Shown here: positions 37,449 through 46,426 of the stretch, in pieces
Numbering within the stretch: position 1 is the stretch's first letter
Layout: every line of letters begins with the position of its first letter
Program-made: the position numbers and the translations under genes
Source of the DNA: Geoalkalibacter sp.
GTDB taxonomy: Bacteria > Desulfobacterota > Desulfuromonadia > Desulfuromonadales > Geoalkalibacteraceae
Length of the DNA: 64,000 nt
Direction: 5' to 3'
Assembly: GCF_030605225.1 (NCBI RefSeq)
Contig: NZ_JAUWAV010000004.1
Location: forward strand, 58,847-122,846
Notes under the pieces: model-generated
The model's input: the letters and a program-made list of their open reading frames with translations, nothing else
Told to the model about the DNA's origin: nothing
Database searches by the model: none

Positions 37449-39016
37449 GAGTTCGTTCCTGCCCTTTGGAGGATGGCGCACAAGGTGCGGTCCGTCTGCG
37501 CGTGAAGGGAGAGTCCTGCATCCATCACCAGCGGGTTTTCGCTCGGGTCGGGGGGCGCGAAGTGCCGGCGCTGATCCGACAGCAGTTCGGCGCGGCCGTC
37601 GGAGGCCTCCATGCCGGCCGCGGCGCGCTCGTGCAGGCGGCGCCGCAGGGTCGCCTCGTCGGCGCGCAGATAGACGAGCAGCACCGGGCGTCCCGCGTTT
37701 GCGGCCAGTTGGAAAAAGCGCTGCCGATCCTCGATGCGGGCGAAGGAGGCATCAACGATGACGCTGTGGCCTTGCGCCAGCCCTTCCTTGGCCCGCTCGG
37801 CAAGAGTATCATAAGTCCGGTGCGACCAGGCGGGAGAATAGATACCCTGGCCGTAGGGCGTTTGCGGGCCCTCAGCGGCCAGCTGTCCCGCAAGTTCCTT
37901 ACGCAGGGGATCCGAGCTCAGAAGTTGCGCTCCCGTGGCCCTTGCCAGGTTTTTCGCCAGGGTGGTTTTTCCCGATCCCATGAGACCGCAAGTCAGAACC
38001 AGCGTAGGAGGCGCGAGATAGCCCAGGGCCAGGTGAAAATAGCGCCGCGCCAGATCGAGGGCCTCGCGGCGCGCATCAGGGGCGGCCTTGGCGTCGCCGG
38101 CGAGAAAAGAGTCGACCTTGCCCCGCACGAAAGCGCGATAAACTTTATAAAAGGGCAGAAGGGTTTCAAGGTCGGGATCCGGCGCGGCGGCCCGCGCATA
38201 GGTCGCGAGCAGCTTCGATGAGAGATCGCGGCGATCGCGGAAATCCAGATCCATCAGCACGAAGGCCAGGTCGGCCACCGTATCGGCCACGCGAAAGCGC
38301 CGATTGAATTCGATGCAATCATAAATCCGGATCGGTTCGGTGAGGCAGATATGCTCGGCATGCAGATCGCCGTGGCCGTCGCGCACGAAACCCTGATCCT
38401 CGCGCTGTCGCAGCAGGGCCTGCTGATTCTCGACATAGGCGTCGACGTAGTCGCGAAGGCGTTCGAGGGCTTCGGCCGAGAGGCTTTGTCCGCAAAAGGG
38501 TTCCACCTGCTCAAAATTTTCCCGCCAGTTGCGCCGGATGGTTTCCAGGTTGCTCATGCCGCTGTTCCTGCGGCAGATGTCCGCTTCTTGCTCCATCTTC
38601 GCCAGCAGCAGGCCTAGGGGTTCCATGGCCTGGGGCAACTCGGGAGCGTTGCGCGCGATCAGGGCATCGAGCATGCGCTCGGCGGGCAGGCGTTTCATCC
38701 AGACGGCGAAGTCGAGGACTTCGCCCTGGCCGTCGATGTGAACGCCGGTCGCGTCGCGACGAATTTCCCGAACCCCCAGATAGGTGTCCGGGGCAAAGCG
38801 GCGGTTGAGCCGCACCTCTTCCTCGCAGTAAAAACGGCGCCGATCCAGGGTGGTAAAGTTCAGGAAACCGAAATCGACGGGTTTTTTGATTTTGTAGACA
38901 AAGTCGTCGGTGAAATAAAGCCGCGAGACATGGGTTTCCTTGAACTCGATGCGTCCGGGGGGAACCGGATAGGCCCGCGCTTGCATCAGTGCCTTGTGGA
39001 CGATCTCGGAATTCAT
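37445..39016 (-). CDS. Fused aminoglycoside phosphotransferase-like / P-loop kinase protein
   Basis: The N-terminal ~330 residues resemble the APH/choline kinase fold, with catalytic motif DGHGDLHAEHICLTE and metal site IYDCIEFNRRFRVAD. The C-terminal ~180 residues are a small-molecule P-loop kinase (LTCGLMGSGKTTLAKNLA, then SVIVDASFARIEDRQRFF), similar to zeta-toxin/AAA_33 types. Such two-domain proteins are widespread but uncharacterised as far as I know. It is the first gene of the minus-strand operon leading into the symporter-phosphatase fusion. No evidence for antibiotic resistance. Confidence 0.8.
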   Translation of the reverse strand: MNSEIVHKALMQARAYPVPPGRIEFKETHVSRLYFTDDFVYKIKKPVDFGFLNFTTLDRRRFYCEEEVRLNRRFAPDTYLGVREIRRDATGVHIDGQGEVLDFAVWMKRLPAERMLDALIARNAPELPQAMEPLGLLLAKMEQEADICRRNSGMSNLETIRRNWRENFEQVEPFCGQSLSAEALERLRDYVDAYVENQQALLRQREDQGFVRDGHGDLHAEHICLTEPIRIYDCIEFNRRFRVADTVADLAFVLMDLDFRDRRDLSSKLLATYARAAAPDPDLETLLPFYKVYRAFVRGKVDSFLAGDAKAAPDARREALDLARRYFHLALGYLAPPTLVLTCGLMGSGKTTLAKNLARATGAQLLSSDPLRKELAGQLAAEGPQTPYGQGIYSPAWSHRTYDTLAERAKEGLAQGHSVIVDASFARIEDRQRFFQLAANAGRPVLLVYLRADEATLRRRLHERAAAGMEASDGRAELLSDQRRHFAPPDPSENPLVMDAGLSLHAQTDRTLCAILQRAGTNS

Positions 39017-39204
39017 GCGGACCCCATGGCTAAATCCTAGAATTTACACACAACTTTAGCACAATCACGAGGTCTGTAAAGAATTGGGACCTTGGGGGAA
39101 ACAATTTGACCCCCTTGCGCCCCCTGGCGTATGATGAGCGCAATTTTTCGCCTCCCGCCCGCCTTCCGAGGTTGGTGGGGCGGGCTTGTAAGGTGTTTTT
39201 CTCG

Positions 39205-40926
39205 ATGATGAAAACCGCTGCGGTACTTTTTCTGGGCCTGATGCTCGCCGGGTGCCTGCCCGCGGCCGGGCCGGCGATCGGCGAGGTGCAGCCCTCCGCG
39301 CCCGCGGATCAGCCCTTTGTCTACAAACCCAAAGTACGCGACGCCGAGACCCGTGCGCTTGCCGCCTACGCCAAAGGGCGGCTGGCGGCGAAGTTGGGGG
39401 ATCTGGCCGCCGCCGAGGTCTTTCTGCGCGAGGCGGCGGATGCCGGTCCCGAGCGCGGCGCCATTTTGCTCGACCTTGCCCACCTCTATCTGCGCCAGGG
39501 CCAGCTGGACAAGGCGGTGAGGGCCTCGGAAGACGCGCTCATCGAAAATCCCGACCTGCTATTGGCGCATCTTTTCCTCGGCGATGTTCGGCTGCGCAAC
39601 GGTGAGTTCGAACAGGCCGCGCGACATTTCGAGCGAGTCATCGAAATCGAGCCCGACCATGAAGAGGCCTATCTCAATCTGGCGGTCGCCCTGGCGCGCG
39701 GCGGAGATTCCCAGCGAGCCGTCGAAGTTCTCAAGGACCTGCTGGCGCGCATGCCTGATTCCCTCAACGGTCAGCTCATGCTGGCGCGGCTCTATCGCGA
39801 AATCGGCCTGATGGTGTTCGCCGAGGAGATGTATCGCAACCTGATTTCGCGCTTTCCCGATTTTGAAAGCCCCTATCTGGAGTTAAGCAGTCTGGTGGAA
39901 AGCCAGGGCGACTGGCGGGAGGCCGTCAACGTCTATCGCCTGGGTTTGGAGGCGTTTCCCGACAATCCTCAGTTTCGCCATCTGTTGGTCGGCGTGCTGG
40001 TGCGCGAGGGACGCCTGACCGAAGCCCAGGAGGAATTGCGGATTTTGCTGGAGCAGGACGAGAGCGATCTGGAAGCCTGGCGCAAGATGGGTCTGATCGC
40101 CATGGAGCAGGGCGACTGGGAACTTGCCGCCACGGCCTTTCGGCGCATCCTCGACGATCAGCCCAATCACCATCAGGCGCTCTACTACCTGGGCTCGGCC
40201 CTGGAGCAGATGCAGGACGACGAGGCGGCGCTGGCGGCTTTTGCCGCGGTTCCGCCGCAGACGCCTTTTTACAGCGAGGCCCTGGTGCATCAGAGTTTTC
40301 TGCGCCAGCGCCGGGGCGAAGGCGAATCCGCGCGCATGCTGATGGAAACCGCCCTGGCCCTGGAGCCCGAACGGTTGCAGTATCATCTCTACCTCGCGGC
40401 GTTGCTCGATGAACAGGGGGATTTCGCTGCGGCCTTGAGTGCTCTGGAAAAGGCCCGGAGCCTGGCGCCGCAAAATCAGGATCTTCTCTATCGCCAAGGG
40501 GTGCTGCTGGGCAAGCTCGAGCGCTGGGAGCAGGCCGTGCAGGTCATGCGCGAACTGCTGGACATCAACCCCCAGCACGCCGATGCCCTCAACTACATCG
40601 CCTATCATTACGCCGAGACGGGCAGGCGCCTCGACGAGGCCCTGGTCCTTGCCCAACAAGCTCTGGCGCTTAAAGAAGCGGGCTATATCCGCGACACCCT
40701 CGGCTGGGTCTATTTCATGCGCGGCGACCATGAACGCGCGCTGCATTATCTTGAGCAGGCCGCCCGCGAACTGCCCGATGATCCGGTGGTGAGCGAGCAT
40801 CTCGGCGATGTTTACAAGGCTCTCGGCCGTTATGAGGAGGCACGCAAGGCTTATCGCCGGGTGCTTGAGATCGATCCCGAGGCGCAAGGCCTTAAGGAAA
40901 AATTGCAAGAACTGGAAGGTCTTTGA
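39205..40926 (+). CDS. TPR-repeat lipoprotein
   Basis: The start is ATG 39205 after AAGGTG; a signal peptide ends in lipobox LMLAGC. The 573-residue body is about twelve tetratricopeptide repeats (e.g. AAEVFLREAADAGPERGAIL, AARHFERVIEIEPDHEEAYL, ALHYLEQAARELPDDPVVSE). It is likely a periplasm-facing outer-membrane scaffold, and lies one base before the LolB-like lipoprotein gene, which suggests joint work in the outer membrane. No enzymatic domain seen. Confidence 0.85.
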   Translation: MMKTAAVLFLGLMLAGCLPAAGPAIGEVQPSAPADQPFVYKPKVRDAETRALAAYAKGRLAAKLGDLAAAEVFLREAADAGPERGAILLDLAHLYLRQGQLDKAVRASEDALIENPDLLLAHLFLGDVRLRNGEFEQAARHFERVIEIEPDHEEAYLNLAVALARGGDSQRAVEVLKDLLARMPDSLNGQLMLARLYREIGLMVFAEEMYRNLISRFPDFESPYLELSSLVESQGDWREAVNVYRLGLEAFPDNPQFRHLLVGVLVREGRLTEAQEELRILLEQDESDLEAWRKMGLIAMEQGDWELAATAFRRILDDQPNHHQALYYLGSALEQMQDDEAALAAFAAVPPQTPFYSEALVHQSFLRQRRGEGESARMLMETALALEPERLQYHLYLAALLDEQGDFAAALSALEKARSLAPQNQDLLYRQGVLLGKLERWEQAVQVMRELLDINPQHADALNYIAYHYAETGRRLDEALVLAQQALALKEAGYIRDTLGWVYFMRGDHERALHYLEQAARELPDDPVVSEHLGDVYKALGRYEEARKAYRRVLEIDPEAQGLKEKLQELEGL

Positions 40927-40927
40927 A

Positions 40928-41707
40928 ATGTTTCGACTGATGCTTGTGCTGTTGGTCGCGGGGCTTGCGGCTTGCGCCCCGCGTCCCGCGCCCCTTGTTC
41001 CCCTCGATGAACCGACGGAAGCCCTCACGCGGCAACTTCTGGCCGGGCTTCAGGAAAACTCCGCGAACTTTCGATCCCTTGAAGGTTTTGCCCGGGTTCG
41101 CATCGTCCATCCCGAAAGACGTCTGGGCGCCAATCAGGTGCTCTTCGTCGAAAAACCCGACCGCTTTCGCAGCGAGAGCCTAAGCCCCTTCGGGCAGCCG
41201 GTGCTCTCGGCGGCAACGGACGGCGACACCTTCAGCGTCTATCTGCCGGTAGAAAAATCCTTTTATCGCGGCGCCGCCACTTTGCGAAACGTGCAGCGCT
41301 TTGTGCCCATTCCCTTGCAGGTCGCCGATCTGGTGCACATCATCCTCTACGATCCGCCCCTCATCGATTTCACCCAGGCAAGTCTGAGCGTCGATGCCCG
41401 GCAAGGCTACCGCCTGGTGTTGCGCTCCGGCTCGGCGGTGCATCAGGAGTTGCTCTTCGACGCCCAGCAGCGTTTGCGCGAAGTGGCCTATTTTCGCGGC
41501 GACACCTTGCAGTTGCTGGTTCGCTACGATAAATTCAGCGAGGCGCGCGGCGGAGTTTTTCCCCTGACCATCGAGATGAGCATGCCGGTGCTGGATGCCG
41601 GCGCGACCGTGGAGCTGCGCGATATCGACCTCAACGCCGGAATTCCCATCGAGCGCTTTTCCCTGACCCCGCCCGAGGGTGTTCCCGTGCTGCCCATTCC
41701 CCAATGA
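40928..41707 (+). CDS. LolB-like / DUF4292 lipoprotein
   Basis: A 259-residue protein with signal peptide MFRLMLVLLVAGLAAC (lipobox LAAC). The rest is a predicted beta-rich domain (FRSLEGFARVRIVHPERRLG; VLFVEKPDRFRSESLSPFG; FPLTIEMSMP) like the half-barrel of LolA/LolB/DUF4292 proteins that bind acyl chains. In proteobacteria lacking classical LolB such proteins may insert lipoproteins in the outer membrane; that role is inference. Its stop overlaps the next start. Confidence 0.72.
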   Translation: MFRLMLVLLVAGLAACAPRPAPLVPLDEPTEALTRQLLAGLQENSANFRSLEGFARVRIVHPERRLGANQVLFVEKPDRFRSESLSPFGQPVLSAATDGDTFSVYLPVEKSFYRGAATLRNVQRFVPIPLQVADLVHIILYDPPLIDFTQASLSVDARQGYRLVLRSGSAVHQELLFDAQQRLREVAYFRGDTLQLLVRYDKFSEARGGVFPLTIEMSMPVLDAGATVELRDIDLNAGIPIERFSLTPPEGVPVLPIPQ

Positions 41708-43344
41708 AATTTCGGCGGAGATTGCCCATGCGGTGGTTGCCCTATCTCTTTGTGCTGCTGATCCTGGCGAGCGGCTGTCGTCAGGATGCCGCCCGGGTCG
41801 TCGATGCCGGAGACGAAGCCCCTCCTGCCTACGGCGACACCATCATCCAAGGCAGCATCGGCGAGCCCAGCACCCTGATTCCGGCCCTAGCCGCCGATTC
41901 GGCCTCCTCCGACATCAACGGTCTGGTCTACAGCGGCCTGGTTCGTTACGACAAGTATCTGCAGATCGAAGGCGAGCTGGCCGAATCCTGGGATATTTCC
42001 GAGGACGGACTGACCCTGACCTTTCATTTGCGGCGCGACGTGCGCTGGCATGACGGCATGCCCTTCACCTCGGCGGATGTGCTCTTCACTTATCAGCTGA
42101 TGGTGGATCCCCATACCCCCACCGCCTATGCCGATCGCTATCTCCAGGTGGTCGAGGCCGAGGCGCCCGATCCCCATACCTTCCGGGTGCGCTATGCCGA
42201 GCCGCTCGCCTCGGCGCTGATCAGCTGGGGCCTGGCCATCCATCCCAAGCATCTGCTCGAAGGCCAGGACGTCAGCCGCAGCCCTCTCGCCCGCAGGCCC
42301 GTGGGCACCGGTCCCTACCGCTTCGTCGAGTGGGTGAGCGGCCAGCGCCTGGTGCTCGAAGCCAACCCCGATTATTTCGAGGGGCGTCCCTACATCAACC
42401 GCGTGATCTATCGCATCATTCCCGATCCCTCCACCATGTTTCTCGAACTGCAGGCGGGCAACCTCGATCAGATGGGGCTTACCCCCATCCAGTTCGCCCG
42501 GCAGACCGATACGGCGACCTTCAAGCGCCGCTTCAACAAGTATCGTTATCCGGCCTCAAGTTACGTCTATCTCGGCTACAATCTGCGCCGCCCCATGTTT
42601 CAGGACCAGCGGGTGCGCCAGGCCCTGTCCCACGCCATCAATCGCCAGGAATTGGTGGACGGCGTGCTGCTCGGCTTGGGGCAGGTGGCCACGGGACCCT
42701 ACAAGCCCGGCACCTGGCCGCACAATCCTCAGGTGCGCGACTATGCCTTTGATCCGGCGCGCGCCCTGGAACTGCTCGCCGAAGCAGGCTGGCGCGATAC
42801 GGACGGCGACGGGCTGCTCGACAAGGAAGGCCGCCCCCTGTCCTTTACCATCCTGACCAACCAGGGCAACGACCAGCGCGTCAAGAGCGGCGAAATCATT
42901 CAGCGCCGCCTGCGCGAGATCGGCATCGACGTGCGCCTGCGGGTCATCGAATGGGCGTCCTTTCTCAAGGAATTCGTCAATACGGGCAATTTCGACGCGC
43001 TGATCATGGGCTGGACCATCCCCCCCGACCCCGATGCCTATGCAGTGTGGCACTCGAGCAAGACGCGGCCGGGCGAACTCAATTTCATCGGCTTTGAAAA
43101 CGCCGAGGTCGACGAGTTGTTGGAGAAGGGTCGTCGTACCCTCGATCAGGCCGAGCGCAAGAAATATTACGACCGCTTCCAGGAGATTCTCGCCGAGGAG
43201 CAGCCTTACACCTTTTTGTTCGTGCCCGACGCCCTGCCGGTCGTGGCGGCGCGCTTCCGCGGCATCGAACCGGCGCCGGCGGGCATCGGCTACAATTTCA
43301 TCCGCTGGTATGTGCCCGAAGGCGAACAGAAATATGACTGGTAG
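41704..43344 (+). CDS. Peptide ABC transporter substrate-binding lipoprotein
   Basis: A 546-residue family 5 solute-binding protein (DppA/OppA/AppA). The signal peptide ends in lipobox LILASGC; the family block is SPLARRPVGTGPYRFVEW and the ligand-domain motifs include YLGYNLRRPMFQDQRVRQAL. It starts in a four-base overlap with the LolB-like gene. The TAG stop is part of a REP-like hairpin. Two permease genes follow; no ATPase gene is in the window, so ATP-hydrolysing subunits must be encoded elsewhere. Confidence 0.92.
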   Translation: MKFRRRLPMRWLPYLFVLLILASGCRQDAARVVDAGDEAPPAYGDTIIQGSIGEPSTLIPALAADSASSDINGLVYSGLVRYDKYLQIEGELAESWDISEDGLTLTFHLRRDVRWHDGMPFTSADVLFTYQLMVDPHTPTAYADRYLQVVEAEAPDPHTFRVRYAEPLASALISWGLAIHPKHLLEGQDVSRSPLARRPVGTGPYRFVEWVSGQRLVLEANPDYFEGRPYINRVIYRIIPDPSTMFLELQAGNLDQMGLTPIQFARQTDTATFKRRFNKYRYPASSYVYLGYNLRRPMFQDQRVRQALSHAINRQELVDGVLLGLGQVATGPYKPGTWPHNPQVRDYAFDPARALELLAEAGWRDTDGDGLLDKEGRPLSFTILTNQGNDQRVKSGEIIQRRLREIGIDVRLRVIEWASFLKEFVNTGNFDALIMGWTIPPDPDAYAVWHSSKTRPGELNFIGFENAEVDELLEKGRRTLDQAERKKYYDRFQEILAEEQPYTFLFVPDALPVVAARFRGIEPAPAGIGYNFIRWYVPEGEQKYDW

Positions 43345-43442
43345 GGGCGCAGCATGCGGCGCCCCTGCAATCGAAATCCGGTCCGTGCGGCGTAGGGGCG
43401 AGGCGGTGCCTCGCCCAGGGCGACCCGCCGGGTCGCCCCTAC
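43341..43442. repeat. REP-like palindromic repeats between transporter genes
   Basis: Three GC hairpins: GTAGGGGCGC...GCGCCCCTGC (43341-43369), GGGCGAGGC/GCCTCGCCC (43396-43416) and a 26-base palindromic unit at 43417-43442 that ends CGCCCCTAC. The last unit is identical to 52589-52614. The first hairpin contains the stop codon of the binding-protein gene. Confidence 0.85.
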
Positions 43443-43464
43443 TGGACACAGGTCGATACCTTCA

Positions 43465-44439
43465 ATGCTGCAATATCTCATCAAACGTTTGCTGATGATG
43501 GTGCCCCTGGTGCTGGGGATCACCCTGATTTCCTTCGTGGTGATTCATCTGGCGCCGGGCGAGCCCACCGATCTGCAAACCGAACTCAACCCCGAGGCGA
43601 GCGTCGAGCTCAAGGAGCGGCTGCGCGCCCAGTACGACCTCGACAAACCGCTGCTGGTGCAGTACGGTCTGTGGCTCAAGCGCCTGGCGGTACTTGATTT
43701 CGGCGACTCCTTCTCCCAGGATCGGCGGCCCGTGGTGGACAGGATCGCCGAGCGGCTGCCCATCACCATTCTCATCAACGTGCTGTCCATCGGCCTCATT
43801 CTTCTGGTGGCCACGCCCATCGGCATTCTCTCGGCGGTGCGGCAGAATTCGCTGTTCGATCGCGCGACCACCGTATTTGTCTTTATCGGGTTCGCCACGC
43901 CCTCCTTCTGGCTGGCGTTGCTGCTCATGGATTATCTCGGAGTGCGACTCGGCCTGTTTCCCATCTCCGGCGTGCGCTCCCTGGGCCATGACTACCTGAG
44001 CTGGGGCGGGCAACTGTGGGATCGCATCCATCATCTGATCCTGCCGGTGTTTGTCTCGGCCTTCGGCGGGCTGGCGGGCTTTTCGCGCTACATGCGCTCC
44101 AATATGCTGGAGGTCATCCGTCAGGATTACATCCTTACCGCCCGGGCCAAGGGGCTTTCCGAAAATGTGGTGATCTACAAGCACGCTCTGCGCAATGCGC
44201 TGCTGCCGGTAATCACCATTCTTGGTCTCTCGGTGCCGGGCCTGATCGGCGGCAGCGTGATTTTTGAGACGATTTTCGCCATCCCCGGCATGGGCAAGCT
44301 GTTTTTCGACAGCGTCATGATGCGCGACTATCCGGTGATCATGGGGGTGCTGGTGATGGGCGCGGTTCTGACCCTGGTGGGCAATCTGATCGCCGATCTG
44401 AGCTATGCCCTGGCCGATCCGCGCATCCGCAATACCTAG
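43465..44439 (+). CDS. dppB: Peptide ABC transporter permease (DppB type)
   Basis: A 324-residue inner-membrane permease with about six helices. The N-terminus [20 protein letters not shown] is typical of DppB/OppB. The EAA loop that contacts the ATPase is seen in [20 protein letters not shown]. It lies 120 bases after the binding-protein gene, with the REP cluster between. Peptide or nickel transport cannot be separated; no nickel-specific trait is seen. Confidence 0.9.
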   Translation: MLQYLIKRLLMMVPLVLGITLISFVVIHLAPGEPTDLQTELNPEASVELKERLRAQYDLDKPLLVQYGLWLKRLAVLDFGDSFSQDRRPVVDRIAERLPITILINVLSIGLILLVATPIGILSAVRQNSLFDRATTVFVFIGFATPSFWLALLLMDYLGVRLGLFPISGVRSLGHDYLSWGGQLWDRIHHLILPVFVSAFGGLAGFSRYMRSNMLEVIRQDYILTARAKGLSENVVIYKHALRNALLPVITILGLSVPGLIGGSVIFETIFAIPGMGKLFFDSVMMRDYPVIMGVLVMGAVLTLVGNLIADLSYALADPRIRNT

Positions 44440-44456
44440 GCCCCGAGGAGTCGACC

Positions 44457-45101
44457 GTGCTGCGTGCCAAGACCATGAAATTGGGGGAGATGCTCAAGGA
44501 AGCCGGGTTGATCGATGATTTTCAGCTGAAATCGGCCCTGTCCTACCAGCGTAACTGCGGCGGCCGGCTGGGAACCGCCCTCATCGCCCTGAAATACATT
44601 TCCGAGGAGACGCTGCTTGACTTTCTCGCCGAGCAGCTCAAGCTGACCCGCGTGGATCTCTCCCAGCGGCGCCTGGCGGAAGAGGTGGTGCGCTCTCTGC
44701 CCGAAGCCAAGGCGCGGCAATACAATGTCATCCCCGTGGCGCGCAAGGAGCATGGCGGCGCCGTCTATCTGCTGGTGGCGATGAGCGATCCGACCAACCT
44801 GGGCCTGATCGATGAACTTCAGGCCGCCAGCGGCTGCCGCATCCGTCCGGCTCTGGAGACCGAGCAATCCATTCGCGAGGCCATCGACAAAGCCTACAGC
44901 ACTCTTGGCGATGAGGATGAAAGTTCTCTGGCCGAGGCCCTGGATCAGATCCTGCTGGGGGGCGAGCGCACTTCCCGGCAGGTCGTCGCCGAGGGTTCCC
45001 CCTCGCGGGGAACGGCTCCGGCGGACCGTTTGCAGCGCCTCATCGACCTGCTGGCGCGCAAGGGGCTGCTGAGCGAGGACGAGGTGAGACGGCTGCGATG
45101 A
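44457..45101 (+). CDS. Stand-alone MshEN (GspE/PilB N-terminal) domain protein
   Basis: A 214-residue protein with two MshEN-like modules: KLGEMLKEAGLIDDFQLKSA (residues ~7-26) and ITEE-like LKYISEETLLDFLAEQL, then a GspE-II fold (PEAKARQYNVIPVAR, YLLVAMSDPTNLGLIDEL). There is no ATPase domain. In MshE and PilB this region binds cyclic di-GMP through RLGxx/Lx repeats. GTG 44457 follows GAGGAG; ATG 44475 is an alternative. It sits between two permease genes of one transporter and overlaps the second by four bases, an odd place for such a gene. Confidence 0.75.
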   Translation: MLRAKTMKLGEMLKEAGLIDDFQLKSALSYQRNCGGRLGTALIALKYISEETLLDFLAEQLKLTRVDLSQRRLAEEVVRSLPEAKARQYNVIPVARKEHGGAVYLLVAMSDPTNLGLIDELQAASGCRIRPALETEQSIREAIDKAYSTLGDEDESSLAEALDQILLGGERTSRQVVAEGSPSRGTAPADRLQRLIDLLARKGLLSEDEVRRLR

Positions 45102-45952
45102 ACGAGACCATGCGTTCTTCTTTTCTGCGCGACGTTTTCTGGCAGCGGCTGCGGCGCAACCGCATGGCCATGTCCGGCGCGGTCATCGTTTTGTTCATGT
45201 TCGTTCTGGCCGGGGTTGCGCCCTTGTGGAAGGATCCGGCCGCCATCGACATCACCCTCGCCCTGCTGCCGCCGAGTTGGGCTCACCCCCTGGGCACGGA
45301 TGATCTGGGCCGCGACGTGCTGGCGCGCATCCTCTTCGGCGCGCGCATCTCCCTGCTGGTTGGATTTGTGGCGGTGGGCATCGCGACCCTGATCGGCATC
45401 GTCCTTGGGGCGCTTGCCGGCTATTACGGGCGCTGGACCGACAGCATCATCATGCGCTTTGTCGACATCATGCTCTGTTTTCCCACGTTTTTCCTGATTT
45501 TGGCGGTCATCGCCTTTCTCGAGCCCTCCATCTGGAACATCATGATCATCATCGGCCTGACCGGCTGGATGGGGGTGGCGCGTCTGGTGCGGGCGGAATT
45601 TCTCTCCCTGCGCGAGCGCGATTTCGTCCAGGCGGCGCGCGCCCTGGGCGCCTCGGATGCACGCATCATTTTTCGCCATCTGCTGCCCAACGCTCTCTCG
45701 CCGGTGCTGGTCTCGGCGACCCTGGGCGTGGCCGGCGCGATCCTCACGGAAAGCGCCCTGTCGTTTCTCGGCATCGGCGTGCAGCCGCCCACACCGTCCT
45801 GGGGCAACATGCTGATCTCCGGCAAGCAGACCCTGGGCGCCGCCTGGTGGCTGTCGGTGTTTCCCGGTCTGGCGATTCTGGTGACGGTGCTGGGCTACAA
45901 TCTGCTGGGCGAAGGTATCCGGGATGCCCTGGACCCACGGCTCAAGGAGTAG
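45098..45952 (+). CDS. dppC: Peptide ABC transporter permease (DppC type)
   Basis: A 284-residue permease with five or six helices. The start region RLRRNRMAMSGAVIVLFMFV and HPLGTDDLGRDVLARILFGA are typical of DppC/OppC; the EAA loop is in DFVQAARALGASDARIIFRH. ATG overlaps the MshEN gene stop. It pairs with DppB to form the membrane channel. Confidence 0.92.
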   Translation: MNETMRSSFLRDVFWQRLRRNRMAMSGAVIVLFMFVLAGVAPLWKDPAAIDITLALLPPSWAHPLGTDDLGRDVLARILFGARISLLVGFVAVGIATLIGIVLGALAGYYGRWTDSIIMRFVDIMLCFPTFFLILAVIAFLEPSIWNIMIIIGLTGWMGVARLVRAEFLSLRERDFVQAARALGASDARIIFRHLLPNALSPVLVSATLGVAGAILTESALSFLGIGVQPPTPSWGNMLISGKQTLGAAWWLSVFPGLAILVTVLGYNLLGEGIRDALDPRLKE

Positions 45953-45961
45953 GAAAGACGG

Positions 45962-46414
45962 ATGAAGGAAGAAAAGTCGCCGGGTTTGGAACTCCGTCGC
46001 GATCTGCAGCCCGTCGAGATCATCGCCCTGCGGGTGCGGGCCTTTCGCCTGGGAGAGTTCGGCGTGATCCATGACAGTTATCATGCCGATTCCTTTTTTC
46101 GCGCCCAGTTTCCCGACCGCGAGGATTATATTCGCTATGCTTGGGCGCATCTGCGTCGCGATTTTCGCATTCGCGGTTGTCGGGTGCTGGCGACCCGCCT
46201 GGTGAGCGACCAAGAATTTCATCTGATCTTTCATCAGGTGGTCGAGGTGGCGGAGGGTGAGGTCGAAACCTTGGAGATGGCGCGTTTTTTCGCGACCGAG
46301 GCAGGCTGGCGCTACCATTCGAGCCAGAAAATGGAGCTGAGCGAATTTCCCGGAAAACCGGAGACGATTCGCTTTGCCGATTTCGACAAACAGCAGCCCA
46401 AAGTGTTTTTCTGA
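45962..46414 (+). CDS. YchJ-like / NTF2-fold protein of unknown function
   Basis: A 150-residue soluble protein. Its middle part resembles the YchJ (UPF0225) NTF2-like domain: a SYHADSFFRAQFP-type start, a central strand HLIFHQVVEVAEGEVETLEM, and RFFATEAGWRYHSS. The Cys-rich SEC-C metal site that flanks this domain in YchJ is missing. It lies nine bases after dppC and 12 bases before mutM. The family call is tentative. Confidence 0.5.
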   Translation: MKEEKSPGLELRRDLQPVEIIALRVRAFRLGEFGVIHDSYHADSFFRAQFPDREDYIRYAWAHLRRDFRIRGCRVLATRLVSDQEFHLIFHQVVEVAEGEVETLEMARFFATEAGWRYHSSQKMELSEFPGKPETIRFADFDKQQPKVFF

Positions 46415-46426
46415 CGGATTTTCTTT

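Noticed and set aside
37445..39016. Aminoglycoside resistance gene
   Set aside because: Only the APH fold is shared; the fused P-loop domain and the operon context do not suggest resistance.
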